Source: Anolis sagrei (taxonomy: Eukaryota; Chordata; Lepidosauria; Squamata; Anolidae). From it: a stretch of DNA of 64,000 nucleotides. The translations under genes and the position numbers were made by a program. The notes below the pieces were generated by a model that did not search any database, was not told where the DNA came from, and saw nothing but the letters and a program-made list of their open reading frames with translations. The DNA lies in the NCBI RefSeq assembly GCF_037176765.1, contig NC_090025.1, positions 1,142,552 through 1,206,551 on the forward strand. Direction: 5' to 3'. This document shows, piece after piece, positions 36,901-43,079 of this stretch (position 1 is the first letter of the stretch; the number at the start of each line of letters is the position of its first letter).

Positions 36901-38214
36901 CCACTGCACCACCAGGGACTCCCTTTATAAATCATAATATATAATATATAATTTATATATTACTAGTATATTATATTATATATCATATATGTATCATAAC
37001 ATATATTATAATATATAATTTATATATTATATAAATGCATTATATATAAATAAATAAATTATATATAAAAATAAAGTATACTATATAAATTATAATATAT
37101 TATAATATATAAATTATAATAAATTATAATATATAAATTATAATAAATTATCTATACACATAATAAAAGTGAAAATCTGTATGTGTATATGTGGCATAGG
37201 TGTCTGTTCACACAGACAGCCTCCAGACTCTCCAAATAGGCTATTGTTCCCAGTGCTGAGAAGACAGCAAGCCACTCTGTCGAAGGACATTGCAGGTTAT
37301 AGCGAGCACATCCCAGTGTTCCTTTCTGTCTTCATTTGCATGACCCCACCCACTGCTTCTCCCTTATCCCTTTCCAACCCTTTCCTATGGCACACAGCTA
37401 ACAGAGGCATTGATCTGCAACTGATCATACTGGAGACGTTTGGAGAGAAATCACCATGATTTATAGTTGTAGGGACTGGGATGCATAGTTCACCTGCAAT
37501 CTAAAAGCACTCTGAACTGCACCAACAATAGACCTGGAACTCACTTGGCACACAGACCCACCATGGGCAATTGGCCATACTTGCAGAGTTTAGGGGTGAT
37601 TACCCTGGGAGTTGTAGTTCACTCTTATCCAAAGAACAGTGAACCCAGCCAACAATGGATCTGGGCCAAACTTGCCACACAGAACCAACATGGCCAATTG
37701 TGCATACTGGCTGGGCTTGGGGGTGATTGCCCTGGGGATCTGGGAGTTGTAGTTCACCCTTATCTAGATATCACTGAACCCAGCTGCTGTCAGATCTGGA
37801 CTAAACTTGACACACAGACCCAACATGGCCTACTGTAAGTAATGGCAGGGTTTGGGAAGGACTGACCCACGATTCTGGAAATTGTAGTTCACCCACAACC
37901 TTATGCATTTTCTAATGGGACCATTCGTTTTTTTAAAAACCCAAAAAAGTAAGACTGTTTTCCCCCAAGAAATAGCATTACACATCACCAAACTGATATT
38001 ACCAAACTTCACAAAACAAACAATGCCTTTCTCAAATAACCCGGGCAGCCCCAAGCTAGTAATGTATAAATTGTAATTATAATGAAGGAAGGAAGGCCGT
38101 ACCTCCGTCGCTGAAATCCCGGGCGAGGTTCCTCTTGGGCCGGGAGAGCGGGATGGCGTCCACCCAGCGGTACAGCTCCAGCACGCCTTCCTCGTCGGGC
38201 TCCTCCGCCGACAT
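17393..38214 (-). CDS. SPEF1: SPEF1 (sperm flagellar protein 1, CLAMP), complete seven-exon gene
   Basis: Encodes a microtubule-binding, microtubule-bundling protein of motile cilia and flagella (central apparatus) that also acts on apical microtubules of epithelia. The CDS joins, on the minus strand, 38214-38103, 32270-32159, 29396-29240, 25581-25533, 22549-22477, 21004-20908 and 17500-17393. That is 708 bp, or 235 residues; the human protein is about 236. All junctions have GT and AG, and the phases (1, 2, 0, 1, 2, 0) carry across exons without conflict. Residues about 9-115 form the calponin-homology-like domain (LYRWVDAIPLSRPKRNLARD, then FYFPKMVEMHNY and KLSNWGHLNRKVL). Residues about 175-230 are a coiled coil (LAEREQALLALQETVQ, MKVRRLEHLLQLKNVRI). 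The middle (about 125-170) is low-complexity and poorly conserved. Introns total about 20 kb, mostly transposons, against a few kb in mammals. Identity is from remembered family sequence; confidence is high. Confidence 0.97.
17555..17645 (+). mobile_element. L2-like LINE fragment, plus strand
   Basis: Translates to HWLPISFQSQFKVKVIPYKA, the HWLPI...FKV block near the C-terminus of the L2-like ORF2. It abuts the tail of an opposite copy. Confidence 0.7.
17646..18527 (-). mobile_element. L2-like LINE, 5'-truncated
   Basis: The minus strand ends in ATAAATAAATAATAAATAAA. The open frame 18470-17907 encodes the ORF2 C-terminus: VRQLRPYLGKSDLATVVHAL, SRIDYCNALYVGLPLKTARK, LHWLPISYQAQFKV, RLWNALPTVIRSAPSLLAFR. 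This matches the L2 branch of the CR1 superfamily. The reverse-transcriptase core is missing. Confidence 0.88.
18534..20740 (-). mobile_element. LTR of an LTR retroelement, split by an L2-like LINE
   Basis: On the minus strand it runs from TGTTGTGACTCAGC (at 20740) to GATTCACC-side text ending GGTGTGACA (at 18534), matching the ends of the LTR at 5456-6075. It carries the same type of acidic coding-like 5' part. The neighbouring five-base flanks do not match. The LINE occupies about 18939-20455. Fossil. Confidence 0.65.
18939..20455 (-). mobile_element. L2-like LINE with reverse-transcriptase core, inside an LTR
   Basis: The minus-strand frame encodes the RT palm and the whole C-terminus: LLVLLDISAAFDTIDH (motif A), GVPQGSILLPMLFN (motif B), CHLYADDAQL with the catalytic YADD (motif C), then KINPDKTEVLL, SRMDYCNALYVGLPLKTARK, HWLPFIFRAQFKV and RLWNALPKELRQAPTLAVFR. 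The frame is open throughout, which points to a fairly young copy. The endonuclease and N-terminus are missing by 5' truncation. The 3' end is a (TAA)n tail at about 18939-18962. The 5' junction with the LTR is placed only approximately. Confidence 0.9.
20908..21004 (-). CDS. SPEF1: SPEF1 exon 6
   Basis: The acceptor is TTTCCAG and the donor CAG/GTGAGG. Completes residue 168 and encodes to residue 200, including LQLAEREQALLALQETVQ, the first half of the coiled coil. Confidence 0.95.
21064..21921 (-). mobile_element. Solo LTR of an LTR retroelement in SPEF1 intron 5
   Basis: On the minus strand it reads TGTTGGGACTCAGCC... with AATAAA near its 3' end (about 21140). The flanks TTGAG and TGGAG match at 4 of 5 bases. 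Its coding-like part holds the SHENV block and a GKVKRRSQISR stretch and is the closest relative in the window of the 177-bp satellite unit. Fossil. Confidence 0.75.
22045..22100 (-). mobile_element. Half-copy of the foldback hAT MITE
   Basis: GGCCTGGGCCAACTTGGGCC...GGTGTTTTGGACTCC matches one arm of 16847-16973. Confidence 0.6.
22477..22549 (-). CDS. SPEF1: SPEF1 exon 5
   Basis: The acceptor is CTCTTTCAG and the donor CAG/GTAAGC. Encodes YSSKTKTKPNSTGIYIQDSP within the variable linker, joining phase 1 to phase 2. It is the least conserved exon, accepted on phase continuity and clean splice sites. Confidence 0.85.
22646..23763 (+). mobile_element. LTR-like element with internal CCTCAGTGTGTGAG reiterations
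   Basis: It begins TGTATGGTCAG, has a TATA-like CTATATAAGCAGG near 22754, a run of degenerate GGCCTCAGTG units, a TATAAAGAAAACC stretch and a GACA end. No matched target duplication was found, so the boundaries are tentative. A hAT interrupts it (23009-23372). Fossil. Confidence 0.4.
23009..23372. mobile_element. Non-autonomous hAT transposon, third family
   Basis: The ends CAGGGTCCTCAAACTATGGCC and GTTTGAGGACCCCTG are inverted. The flanks CCTTAGTC and CTTTAGTC are a 7/8 target duplication. It contains GGCCCTCCAAGGTCATT and a (CAA)n run. It is the same family as 60399-60974. Confidence 0.9.
23965..24235 (+). mobile_element. CR1 LINE 3' end
   Basis: Encodes the CR1 ORF2 C-terminus (RFHLNMRKNFLTVRAVQQWN, SLEAFKQRLDGHLSG, stop), followed by the 3' untranslated region and the family's octamer-like tail ATTCTATGATTCTATGA. 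Confidence 0.9.
24537..25529 (-). mobile_element. L2-like LINE abutting SPEF1 exon 4
   Basis: A tail of (TTTA)n at 24537, then the ORF2 C-terminus in two stretches (25466-25218: ATVVHALVTSRLDYCNTLYV; 25011-24814: RDRAFSVVAPRLWNALPVDV). A foldback MITE splits them (25071-25226). Its 5' truncation point, AGGGGAGCATTTGCACAG, lies three bases inside the intron 4 donor. Confidence 0.88.
25071..25226. mobile_element. Foldback hAT MITE inside the L2-like LINE
   Basis: A near-perfect hairpin with arms of about 66 bp (CAGGGGTAGGGAACCTTCGG and its complement) and a short loop. Perfect 8-bp target duplication GTTTAGGG (25063-25070, 25227-25234), which restores the LINE sequence. Confidence 0.93.
25533..25581 (-). 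CDS. SPEF1: SPEF1 exon 4
   Basis: A 49-bp exon encoding EPGMHSTLEDSNYLDT, aligned with the QDGSGYMDV region of the mammalian protein. The acceptor is CAATGCAG and the donor ACAG/GTAAGG. The sequence after intron position +3 belongs to a LINE. Confidence 0.88.
25655..25712 (+). mobile_element. Half-copy of the foldback hAT MITE
   Basis: TTAGGAATGGTGGGAGTTGG...CACCTGG matches the right arm of 16847-16973. Confidence 0.55.
26222..26320 (-). mobile_element. CR1 LINE 3' tail
   Basis: TTAGAATCCTAGAGTTGGAA followed by GGCCATCTAGTCCAACCCCC is the reverse complement of a CR1 3' end; this copy is diverged. Confidence 0.7.
26711..27440. mobile_element. Non-autonomous hAT transposon, same family as 5364-7014
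   Basis: The ends are CAGTGTTTCTCAACCTTCC and GGTTGAGAAACACTG. Perfect 8-bp duplication CTATAGAG (26703-26710, 27441-27448). It keeps uninterrupted the stretch that an LTR splits at 5456, so it serves as the empty-site reference. Confidence 0.93.
27735..28250 (+). mobile_element. L2-like LINE 3' part, divergent subfamily
   Basis: Encodes ATVISRLDYCNALYIGLPLS, KLKLVQNAAARLLAG, then the 3' end CTGAGTCCCCCTCGGGGAGAT and TATAAATAAAG with a (TTG)n(TTA)n tail. It contains a short inverted self-copy (about 27930-27985 against 28113-28165). Confidence 0.8.
28255..28500 (-). mobile_element. CR1 LINE 3' end
   Basis: The tail repeats ATAGAATC at 28255-28280, then the complement of the CR1 3' region (CCAAGAAGCAGGAATATTGC) and ORF2 C-terminus up to CTCCTCTCTTGCAG. 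Confidence 0.9.
28718..28778. repeat. Short perfect hairpin
   Basis: CCATTGGTGGGTGTCTGAGA and its complement surround a 3-base centre (AGC). The arms are about 28 bp, flanked by TGCAAAG / CTTTGCA. Confidence 0.8.
29240..29396 (-). CDS. SPEF1: SPEF1 exon 3
   Basis: Encodes residues 76-127: KVLNKLNFSVPEDVVRKVAQ, CTPGVVELVLIPLRQKIEEK and QRQMKMSSNSYQ, the end of the CH-like domain and a basic helix. The acceptor is CTCTTTCAG and the donor CAG/GTCAGT. Confidence 0.97.
29665..30172 (-). mobile_element. L2-like LINE 3' part
   Basis: Plus-strand TTTATTTAAATCATTTTTACC followed by the GGCGACTCAGGGCGGC box is the reverse complement of the L2-like 3' end. It continues into the ORF2 C-terminus (GGGCAGGGAGTTCCACAGCC, from the RLWNxLP block). 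Confidence 0.8.
30300..32095 (+). mobile_element. Penelope-like element fragment, split by an LTR
   Basis: The frame to 30604 includes KLHREAIEIHKHMDNLNRKE, resembling the REAIEI...NFNR end of Penelope-like GIY-YIG proteins, followed by the family 3' region (AACAAAATCTGGCTGCCAG, ACCTCTCAACAAAAG). Beyond the LTR it continues with CATTCACCCCTAGCTCCAGC and CAACAGACCTCAACTACC, ending just before SPEF1 exon 2. The family call is from memory of Penelope-like proteins. Confidence 0.55.
30649..31916 (-). mobile_element. Compound LTR element inside the Penelope-like element
   Basis: TGTTG...CAACA ends with a perfect 5-bp duplication CCACA (30644-30648, 31917-31921). The right portion (31203-31916) is itself bounded by TGTTG/CAACA. 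The left portion resembles the 3' half of another LTR (GGCTTCACCTTGCTCCC). It therefore looks like two related LTR segments joined. Fossil. Confidence 0.75.
32159..32270 (-). CDS. SPEF1: SPEF1 exon 2
   Basis: Encodes residues 38-74, VLVAEVVKFYFPKMVEMHNY then APANSTQQKLSNWGHLN, the core of the CH-like domain and nearly identical to the mammalian sequence. The acceptor is ATCCCTCCAG and the donor ACAG/GTGAGT. Confidence 0.98.
32449..33030. mobile_element. Terminal-inverted-repeat element (ACTCGAGTATAAGC-type)
   Basis: The ends TATATACTCAAGTATAAGC and TATACTTGAGTATATA are inverted. Subterminal copies (GGCTTATACTCGAGTC, GTTATATTCGAGTC) repeat the motif. The middle is an AT-rich (TTA)n expansion. 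No transposase is present. Confidence 0.65.
33075..33300 (-). mobile_element. L2-like LINE 3' end with (TAA)n tail
   Basis: AATAATAATAATAAACTTTATTTATACCCTGC is the complement of the L2-like terminus. Only the 3' untranslated part remains. Confidence 0.7.
33367..36922 (-). mobile_element. tRNA-derived SINE (Sauria type), split by a BovB
   Basis: Left part 33367-33576 and right part 36811-36922 join into one SINE that matches 53063-53390. The tRNA-like head is at the right end on the minus strand: GGTGCAGTGGGTTAAA (A box region) and GCAGGTTCAATTCC (B box region). The BovB entered at GAACTGCTA. Confidence 0.85.
33577..36810 (+). mobile_element. Near-full-length RTE-BovB LINE
   Basis: 3.23 kb, the usual BovB length, with a perfect 9-bp target duplication GAACTGCTA (33568-33576, 36811-36819) and a 3' (AAC)n tail. 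The frame 33766-36171 encodes the apurinic endonuclease (GTWNVRSMSQGKLDVV, GDWNAKVGS, SSDHELLIA) and RT (IYFCFIDYSKAFDCVDHNKL, GVRQGCILSPNLFN, NNLRYADDTTLMAES). The C-terminus continues in another frame (36152-36802: YGCESWTLGKAERRKRDAFE, then KLWCW-like FELWCWRKVLRVPW). A run of eight A at about 36136-36143, against seven in the copy at 57665, explains the single frameshift. It appears otherwise intact, so probably recent. Confidence 0.96.
36925..37160. repeat. AT-rich (ATATAAATTATA)n low-complexity tract
   Basis: Almost pure A/T with repeated ATATAAATTATAATA words. It is a continuation of the similar tract at 33300-33365 that the SINE interrupted. Confidence 0.85.
37165..37925. mobile_element. 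Diverged DNA-transposon repeat with GGGAGTTGTAGTTCAC modules
   Basis: The modules GAGTTGTAGTTCACxCTTATCCA and CCAACATGGCCAATTG repeat about every 110-130 bp. They recall the inner modules of the hATs at 5364 and 26711 but are more diverged, and no ends were found. Confidence 0.5.
38103..38214 (-). CDS. SPEF1: SPEF1 exon 1 (start exon)
   Basis: The ATG is at 38214-38212. Encodes MSAEEPDEEGVLELYRWVDA, IPLSRPKRNLARDFSDG. The donor is GAG/GTACGG. This start was chosen because it aligns with the mammalian N-terminus; longer upstream frames are GC-rich promoter sequence. Confidence 0.97.
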
Positions 38215-38600
38215 CCCCACCCGAGCGCCGCCGCTTCCCTCTCTCAGGAACAACAAGACACCGCTGCCGCCGCCATGTTTGTTTCCCTTCCGCCGCCATG
38301 GCAACCGCGCCCTCCCGAGAGACACCGCGGCGACGCTACGCCCCGCCCACAAGCCTCTGCGTTGCCGGGCGACGGAAGCCTCCTTCTCCCGGCAGACACC
38401 TCGGCACAGCTAGGCACCGCCCCCTCCTCTCCGTTGCCTGGCGACGGAGGCCTTCCGAGAGACACCGCGGTGCTGCTACGCCCCGCCCACAAGCCGGCAC
38501 GTTGCCGGGCGACGGAGGCCTCCTTCTCCCGGCAGACACCGCGGCGCCGCTATGCCCCGCCCCCTCCTCTCCGTTGCCTGGCGACGGAGGCCTAGTTCCC
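38215..38600 (-). promoter_or_regulatory. SPEF1: SPEF1 CpG-rich promoter with five X-box-like sites
   Basis: GC- and CpG-rich. It contains GCCGCCATGGCAAC (38292-38305), GTTGCCGGGCGAC (38361-38373 and 38501-38513) and GTTGCCTGGCGAC (38433-38445 and 38573-38585). These are imperfect palindromes of the RFX X-box kind (GTTGCC half-sites), which drive cilia genes. GC boxes (CCCCGCCC) accompany them. There is no TATA box. The block 38315-38452 is repeated at 38455-38594 (140-bp period). RFX regulation is inferred from motif and gene role. Confidence 0.75.
38315..38594. repeat. 140-bp tandem duplication in the SPEF1 promoter
   Basis: Both copies read CCGAGAGACACCGCGG, CTACGCCCCGCCCACAAGCC, GTTGCCGGGCGACGG, CCTTCTCCCGGCAGACACC, CCCCTCCTCTCCGTTGCC. 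Each carries two X-box-like sites and GC boxes. Confidence 0.9.
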
Positions 38601-38727
38601 ATTCTCTGTTTCGAGGCCTCTTCGAGTCTGTGCTTTGGCCTGGATTATCCGCCAGGAACGTGGATAATCCGCTTTGCGAATCTGGATTATAGGGGAGTAG
38701 GGAAGGGCCCTGGCATCCGGTTCAAAG
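38601..38727. other. Unassigned, upstream of SPEF1
   Basis: No gene seen. It contains CTGGATTATCCGCC / GTGGATAATCCGC words that belong to the next repeat family. Confidence 0.4.
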
Positions 38728-38905
38728 CATGCAATGTGAGGTTTCCCTCGGCTGTGTGGGAAAGGGGCCTGCTGTGCTGCCTTTCTTTCCTCAGTTTCCC
38801 TCAGGGCCCTGAGTGAAGAAGCCCTACATGGCCTACTCTGAACTGGATTATCTAGCAGTGTGGACTCAGCTATCCCAGCTCAAAGCACGCATTCTGGGAT
38901 ATAAT
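38728..38905. repeat. Left copy of an about 175-bp duplication
   Basis: TTTCCCTCGGCTGTGTGGGA through CAGCTCAAAGCACGCATTCTGGG recurs at 40344-40515 with few differences. Both come from the GGCTGTGTGGAAGGGCCC MITE family seen whole at 43700-43920. Confidence 0.75.
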
Positions 38906-39204
38906 GTATTGTCGAAGGCTTTCATGGCTGGAATCACTAGGTTCTTGTGGGTTTTTTCGGGCTATATGGCCATGTTCTAGGGGCATTTCTCCTGACGTTT
39001 CGCCTGCATCTATGACAAGCATCCTCAGAGGTAGTGAGGTCTGTTGGAACTAGGAAAGTGGGTTTATATATCTGTGGAATGACCAGGGTGAGACAAAGGA
39101 CTCTTGTCTGCTGGAGCTAGGTGGGAATGTTTCAACTGACCACCCTGATTAGCATTTGATGGCCTGGCAGTGCCTGGAGCAAACTTTTGTTGAGAGGTGA
39201 TTAG

Positions 39205-39750
39205 TAGGCCTGGGTAACAACGGAAAAATTTGTTTCTAAAATCGATTCGTTTTTTGGGGGTTTTTGCGTTTCGATATTTAAAATAATTCCGAATTTTTTC
39301 TTTTAAAAAGTTCAATATTTACGAAATTTCGTAAATGTAAAAAAAATTACGAAACATTAACGAAACAAATACGAAACAATAACGAATCGATTCGTTAATG
39401 GCGGACGCGACCGCGCAATACGCAAAAAAACCTCGAAATGGGACAGGGGGAACTTCTGAAGTTTCCCTCTCCCTCTGTTGTTGACTGTTGGTGTGATATT
39501 AAAAATTTTTTTCACTAATTAAACAAAAAACAACTATAAAACTTGCCCCAGACATGCGGAAATAATAACGAAACGACCTCAAACCGATAACGAAATGAAT
39601 ACATAACAAATCCGAAGCATTTACGAAACGGATTTAAAAATTCATTTCGTTTTTAAGTTGCTCCAGAATGGTTCGTTATCGCTTCGTTATAAAAAAAATA
39701 ACGAATTTTTAACGAATTACAAATTAACGAAACGAAACCGCCCAGCCCTA
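39205..39750. mobile_element. Non-autonomous hAT transposon (TAGGCCTGGG ends)
   Basis: The ends TAGGCCTGGGTAAC and GGCGGTTTCG-complement (CGAAACCGCCCAGCCCTA) are inverted. Perfect 8-bp duplication GTGATTAG (39197-39204, 39751-39758). The interior is AT-rich with many ACGAAAC / GTTTCGT words. Confidence 0.88.
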
Positions 39751-40117
39751 GTGATTAGATGTGCCTGGTTGTTTCCTCTCTGTTGTTGTGCTGTTGTAAT
39801 TTTGAAAATGAACAAAATCTGGCTACCAGTATTAAAAAAAACTCTAAAATTACAACAGCAGAACAGCAGAGAGGAAACAACCAGGCACATCTTAACACCT
39901 CTCAACAAAATTTTCCCCCAGGCTCAGCCAGGCCTTCAAATGCTAATCAAGGTGGTCAGCTGACACATTCACACCTAGCTCCAGCAGATAAGAGTCCTTT
40001 GTCCCACCCTGGTCATTCCAGAGATATGTAAACACAATTTTCCTAGTTCCAACAGACCTCACTACCTCCGAGGATGCTTGCCATAGATGCAGGCGAAACG
40101 TCAGGAGAGAATGCCTC

Positions 40118-40240
40118 TAGAACATTTATTTATTTATTTATTTATTTCGGAGTTCTTTTACCCCGCCCTTCTCACCCCGAAGGGGACTCAGGGCGGCTTA
40201 CAAAAACAAAGGCACAATTTGATGCCTACATCAAAGAACC
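40118..40240 (-). mobile_element. L2-like LINE 3' end inside the Penelope-like element
   Basis: (TTTA)n, then TTACCCCGCCCTTCTCACCC and GGGGACTCAGGGCGGCTTAC. It splits GAACAT from ACCTACAACAACCC of the host element. Confidence 0.8.
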
Positions 40241-40343
40241 TACAACAACCCAGTGATTCCGGCCATGAAAGCCTTCGACAATGGCCATATAGCCCAAAAA
40301 ACCCCACAAGAACCGAGTGATTCCAGCCATGAAAGCCTTCGAC

Positions 40344-40520
40344 AATACAATGTGGGGTTTCCCTCGGCTGTGTGGGAAAGGTGCCTACCGCGCTGTCTTT
40401 CCTTCCTCAGTTTCCCTCAGGGCCCTGAGTGAAGCCCCACATGGCCTACTCTGAACTGGATTATCTGGCCGTGTGGACTCAGCTATCCCAGCTCAAAGCA
40501 GGCATTCTGGGATTTTCTGC
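40344..40520. repeat. Right copy of the about 175-bp duplication
   Basis: Matches 38728-38905 and continues past it (TTTTCTGCCTTGATATGC). Confidence 0.75.
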
Positions 40521-40563
40521 CTTGATATGCTGGCTTCGAGGGCTGCCTGGAAGGAAGGGCCCT

Positions 40564-40564
40564 C

Positions 40565-40601
<37 letters not shown>

Positions 40602-40650
40602 GTATTCGTTCAGTCGCTTCCAACTGACTCTTGGACCAAGATCTAGGAGT
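40564..40650 (-). mobile_element. BovB-type 3' tail with (TTG)n
   Basis: (TTG)n then TATTCGTTCAGTCGCTTCCA is the reverse complement of the BovB terminus GACTGAACGAATxAACAAC. It could belong to a BovB or to a SINE that shares its tail. Confidence 0.7.
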
Positions 40651-40677
40651 CTTGTTGTTGTTGTTGTCGTCGTAGTA

Positions 40678-42950
40678 GTATTGTCGAAGGCTTTCATGGC
40701 CGGAATCACTGGGTTGTTGTAAGTTTTTTCGGGCTGTATGGCCATGTTGTAGAGGCATTCTCTCCTGACGTTTCGCCTGCATCTATGGCAAGTGTAGTGA
40801 ACTCATACCTTTGCTTCATAGGCCGCAGCCTGGGAGTCAGTGAGCAGGCCTTCATGTTGGGAGGGCAGCTCAGGATAGCTGACATTTTGGTAAGGCAGAG
40901 AGGCAAGGGAGGAGTCAGCTAACTCCTGATTGGCTCAAACCCCTAGGGGAGGAGTTGAAGGAGTGTGTAAAAAGGCTGTACTTTCTGTCAGAGAGGGGAG
41001 AATGCTTTGATCTTAGAGAGAGATGATTTTGGTCTAAAAGAGAGAAGAGGGATTTGATCTGAAAGAGATAGGATTAGGATTTTCAGGCAGGGAGAAGAGA
41101 GTTGCTGAGTGAGTTAAGAATTAGACTGATAGGGAATAATAGAGGGCAAGTGCTTCAGGATACTTTGGCTTGGGTAGTCAAAGTGAAGGCTTGTTGACTT
41201 GTATTGAGAGAGGACACAAGTGGGTTTATTTCCCTACAGTGCAGAGTAGTCTGGAAAGAACCTAGTTACTCTCGCAGGCAGCCAGGGCGGCTGGTCTAAG
41301 AGACACACTGTTACTTGCTATAGGGATAGTGTGAGGAAAGTAACTTACATCCAAGAAAAGTTACTCCTTCTTAAGCAACCATTTGTTTTATAAGTCTGTG
41401 CCTCAGAAACCAACCACGCATATGTACCACTCAGTAATGAGTTGTCTGTATAAAGGCTCCTTTATGCTATTTGGGCAGGGGGTAAAGCAAATCCACCGCT
41501 GCCCCACCAATTATAATAACTGGGCAGATGGTAATACAATCAATCCCACCATCTAACCCCAATTATAAAGGCAGGCTTTATGGCTAAACAATATGACTGG
41601 ACAGGGGCAAACAGATCCCACAACTGTCCCTCCTTTAATAAGGAATTCACTCCTTTAATAAGGAATACTTAGGCCCCTAGATAACACTTGAGGGGATGTC
41701 TCTCTATTAAAACCTTCGCTGCCACCATAAACTAAAAGAATCAGGAACCCTCTAGCTATTTAAACTAAGAAAAGGCTTTTTTATTCCACCAAGTACTGTG
41801 TCTTTTAGAAGGGCTTCTTTATAAGAAAACAGATGAGGTTGAAGTAAAAAGAAAAGGGACTAAATCCACAAATGGCACTTGACTCAGGCTTAAGTTCAAA
41901 CAAATACAAGAAAGGTTTATTAAATAGAAGTTACAGAATAAAGCGAATGCAGTTGAATAGGCTTGGCTGTTACAATTAAAGTGTTCTTGTTCTTAAAAGC
42001 GTAACGGTTGCATGAGAGAATGGTTCTTTCTTGGTTACAGTTCCTATTACAAAACCCAGCTATTTCTTTCTTAAATAGCTGTAACTAGTTTGCCACAGCC
42101 TACTTCGCTGTGCAAACTTCAGGCAAACTGCCTATTCTAATCAGGAACTCCTATAAGCTTCTCTGATCCCACTCTGACTCTAACATCAACCAGAACTGAA
42201 CTGAACTGACTAAAAGCAGCTTCTTACTTTCCCTCCAACAGTCTAACTCCGCCCCCCTTTAACAAACCAATCCTGGCTGTTTCAGGGCTGGCCCAGGCCT
42301 AGGCCACTCCCCCTCTCTGAACTGGAGCTTTTCCCTAAACCAAAATGGCTCCTGCCGCTCCCTGCCAGGCCTTCTAAGCTGAAACTACCTAGCCTGTCTC
42401 TCCTAGGCCCTGCCACCCTCGGCTGGCAAGGTAAGGGATCTTCACAGTCTGTTTCAAATATTTCAATAAACCTGTTCCCTAGTTTACTTTTCATCTGCCT
42501 CAGCCTTGTTTTGTCATATAAAGCTCGTTCCAGTCAGCCTCTACATCTCTGCAGTCCAGTCACACGAAAGGGAGCCAAAAAGAAGAACCGGTGTATTGGG
42601 ACATTTTACCTCAAATATATCATCTAGTTAATTCCTCAATCAGAAGTTTGAGGTGGTGGCCGCAAACCTACTATATACACACCTTTCTCTCTCATCACTT
42701 GTAACACCCTCGCATATTCCTGTCACACAGGAGCAATAAGAGACCCTGATCTCTTAACTCCCTTTACAGTGGTGGCAGCGGTGGGATTGGAAAGGAAAGT
42801 TCTCCCCCGCTGTCACGTGCGATAAGGGACCCCTCGTCCCTTAGCTCCCTTTACAGCAAGCATCCTCAGAGGTAGTGAGGTGTGCATTCTTGTAGGTTTT
42901 TTTTTGGGCTATATGGCCATGTTGTTGTTGTGTATTCGTTCCATCACTTC
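40678..42950. mobile_element. Penelope-like terminus split by an LTR element
   Basis: ATTGTCGAAGGCTTTCATGG through CATCTATGGCAAG (40678-40792) continues after the LTR element as GCAAGCATCCTCAGAGGTAG (42856 onward), followed by a second partial terminus. Confidence 0.7.
40793..42855. mobile_element. LTR retroelement (about 2.06 kb) with 5-bp duplication
   Basis: TGTAGTGAACTC...CCCTTTACA, flanked by GCAAG (40788-40792, 42856-42860). A CTCCCTTTACA that matches the element end also occurs at about 42762-42772, followed by GTGGTGGCAGCGGTGGG, which looks like the start of an internal region. No gag, pol or env frame is recognisable. Non-autonomous or decayed fossil. Confidence 0.7.
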
Positions 42951-42995
42951 CAACTGACGCTTTGTGACCTGATGTACCAAGATCTTAGAGTCTTA
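42918..42995 (-). mobile_element. BovB-type 3' tail
   Basis: TTGTTGTTGTGTATTCGTTCC, ACTTCCAACTGACGCTTTGTG and CCTGATGTACCAAGATC match the complement of a BovB/SINE tail. Confidence 0.6.
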
Positions 42996-43079
42996 TTCCC
43001 CTTCCACACAGCTGAATAAAATCCCACAGAATCACCTTTGAACTGGTCATCACCATTGAAGGGAGATGTTGACTCTCAG

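Larger units (their letters stand above)
38906..40337. mobile_element. Penelope-like element with both termini, nested insertions
   Basis: It begins TATTGTCGAAGGCTTTCATGG and ends with the complement CCATGAAAGCCTTCGACAATA. The interior has the family text (AACAAAATCTGGCTACCAG, CACCTAGCTCCAGCAGATAAG, CAACAGACCTCACTACC). A hAT (39205-39750) and an L2-like 3' end (about 40118-40240) are inserted in it. Confidence 0.65.

Noticed and set aside
38244-38816. Several 80- to 170-residue frames upstream of SPEF1
   Set aside because: They run through the GC-rich promoter duplication in multiple frames on both strands; no protein similarity.
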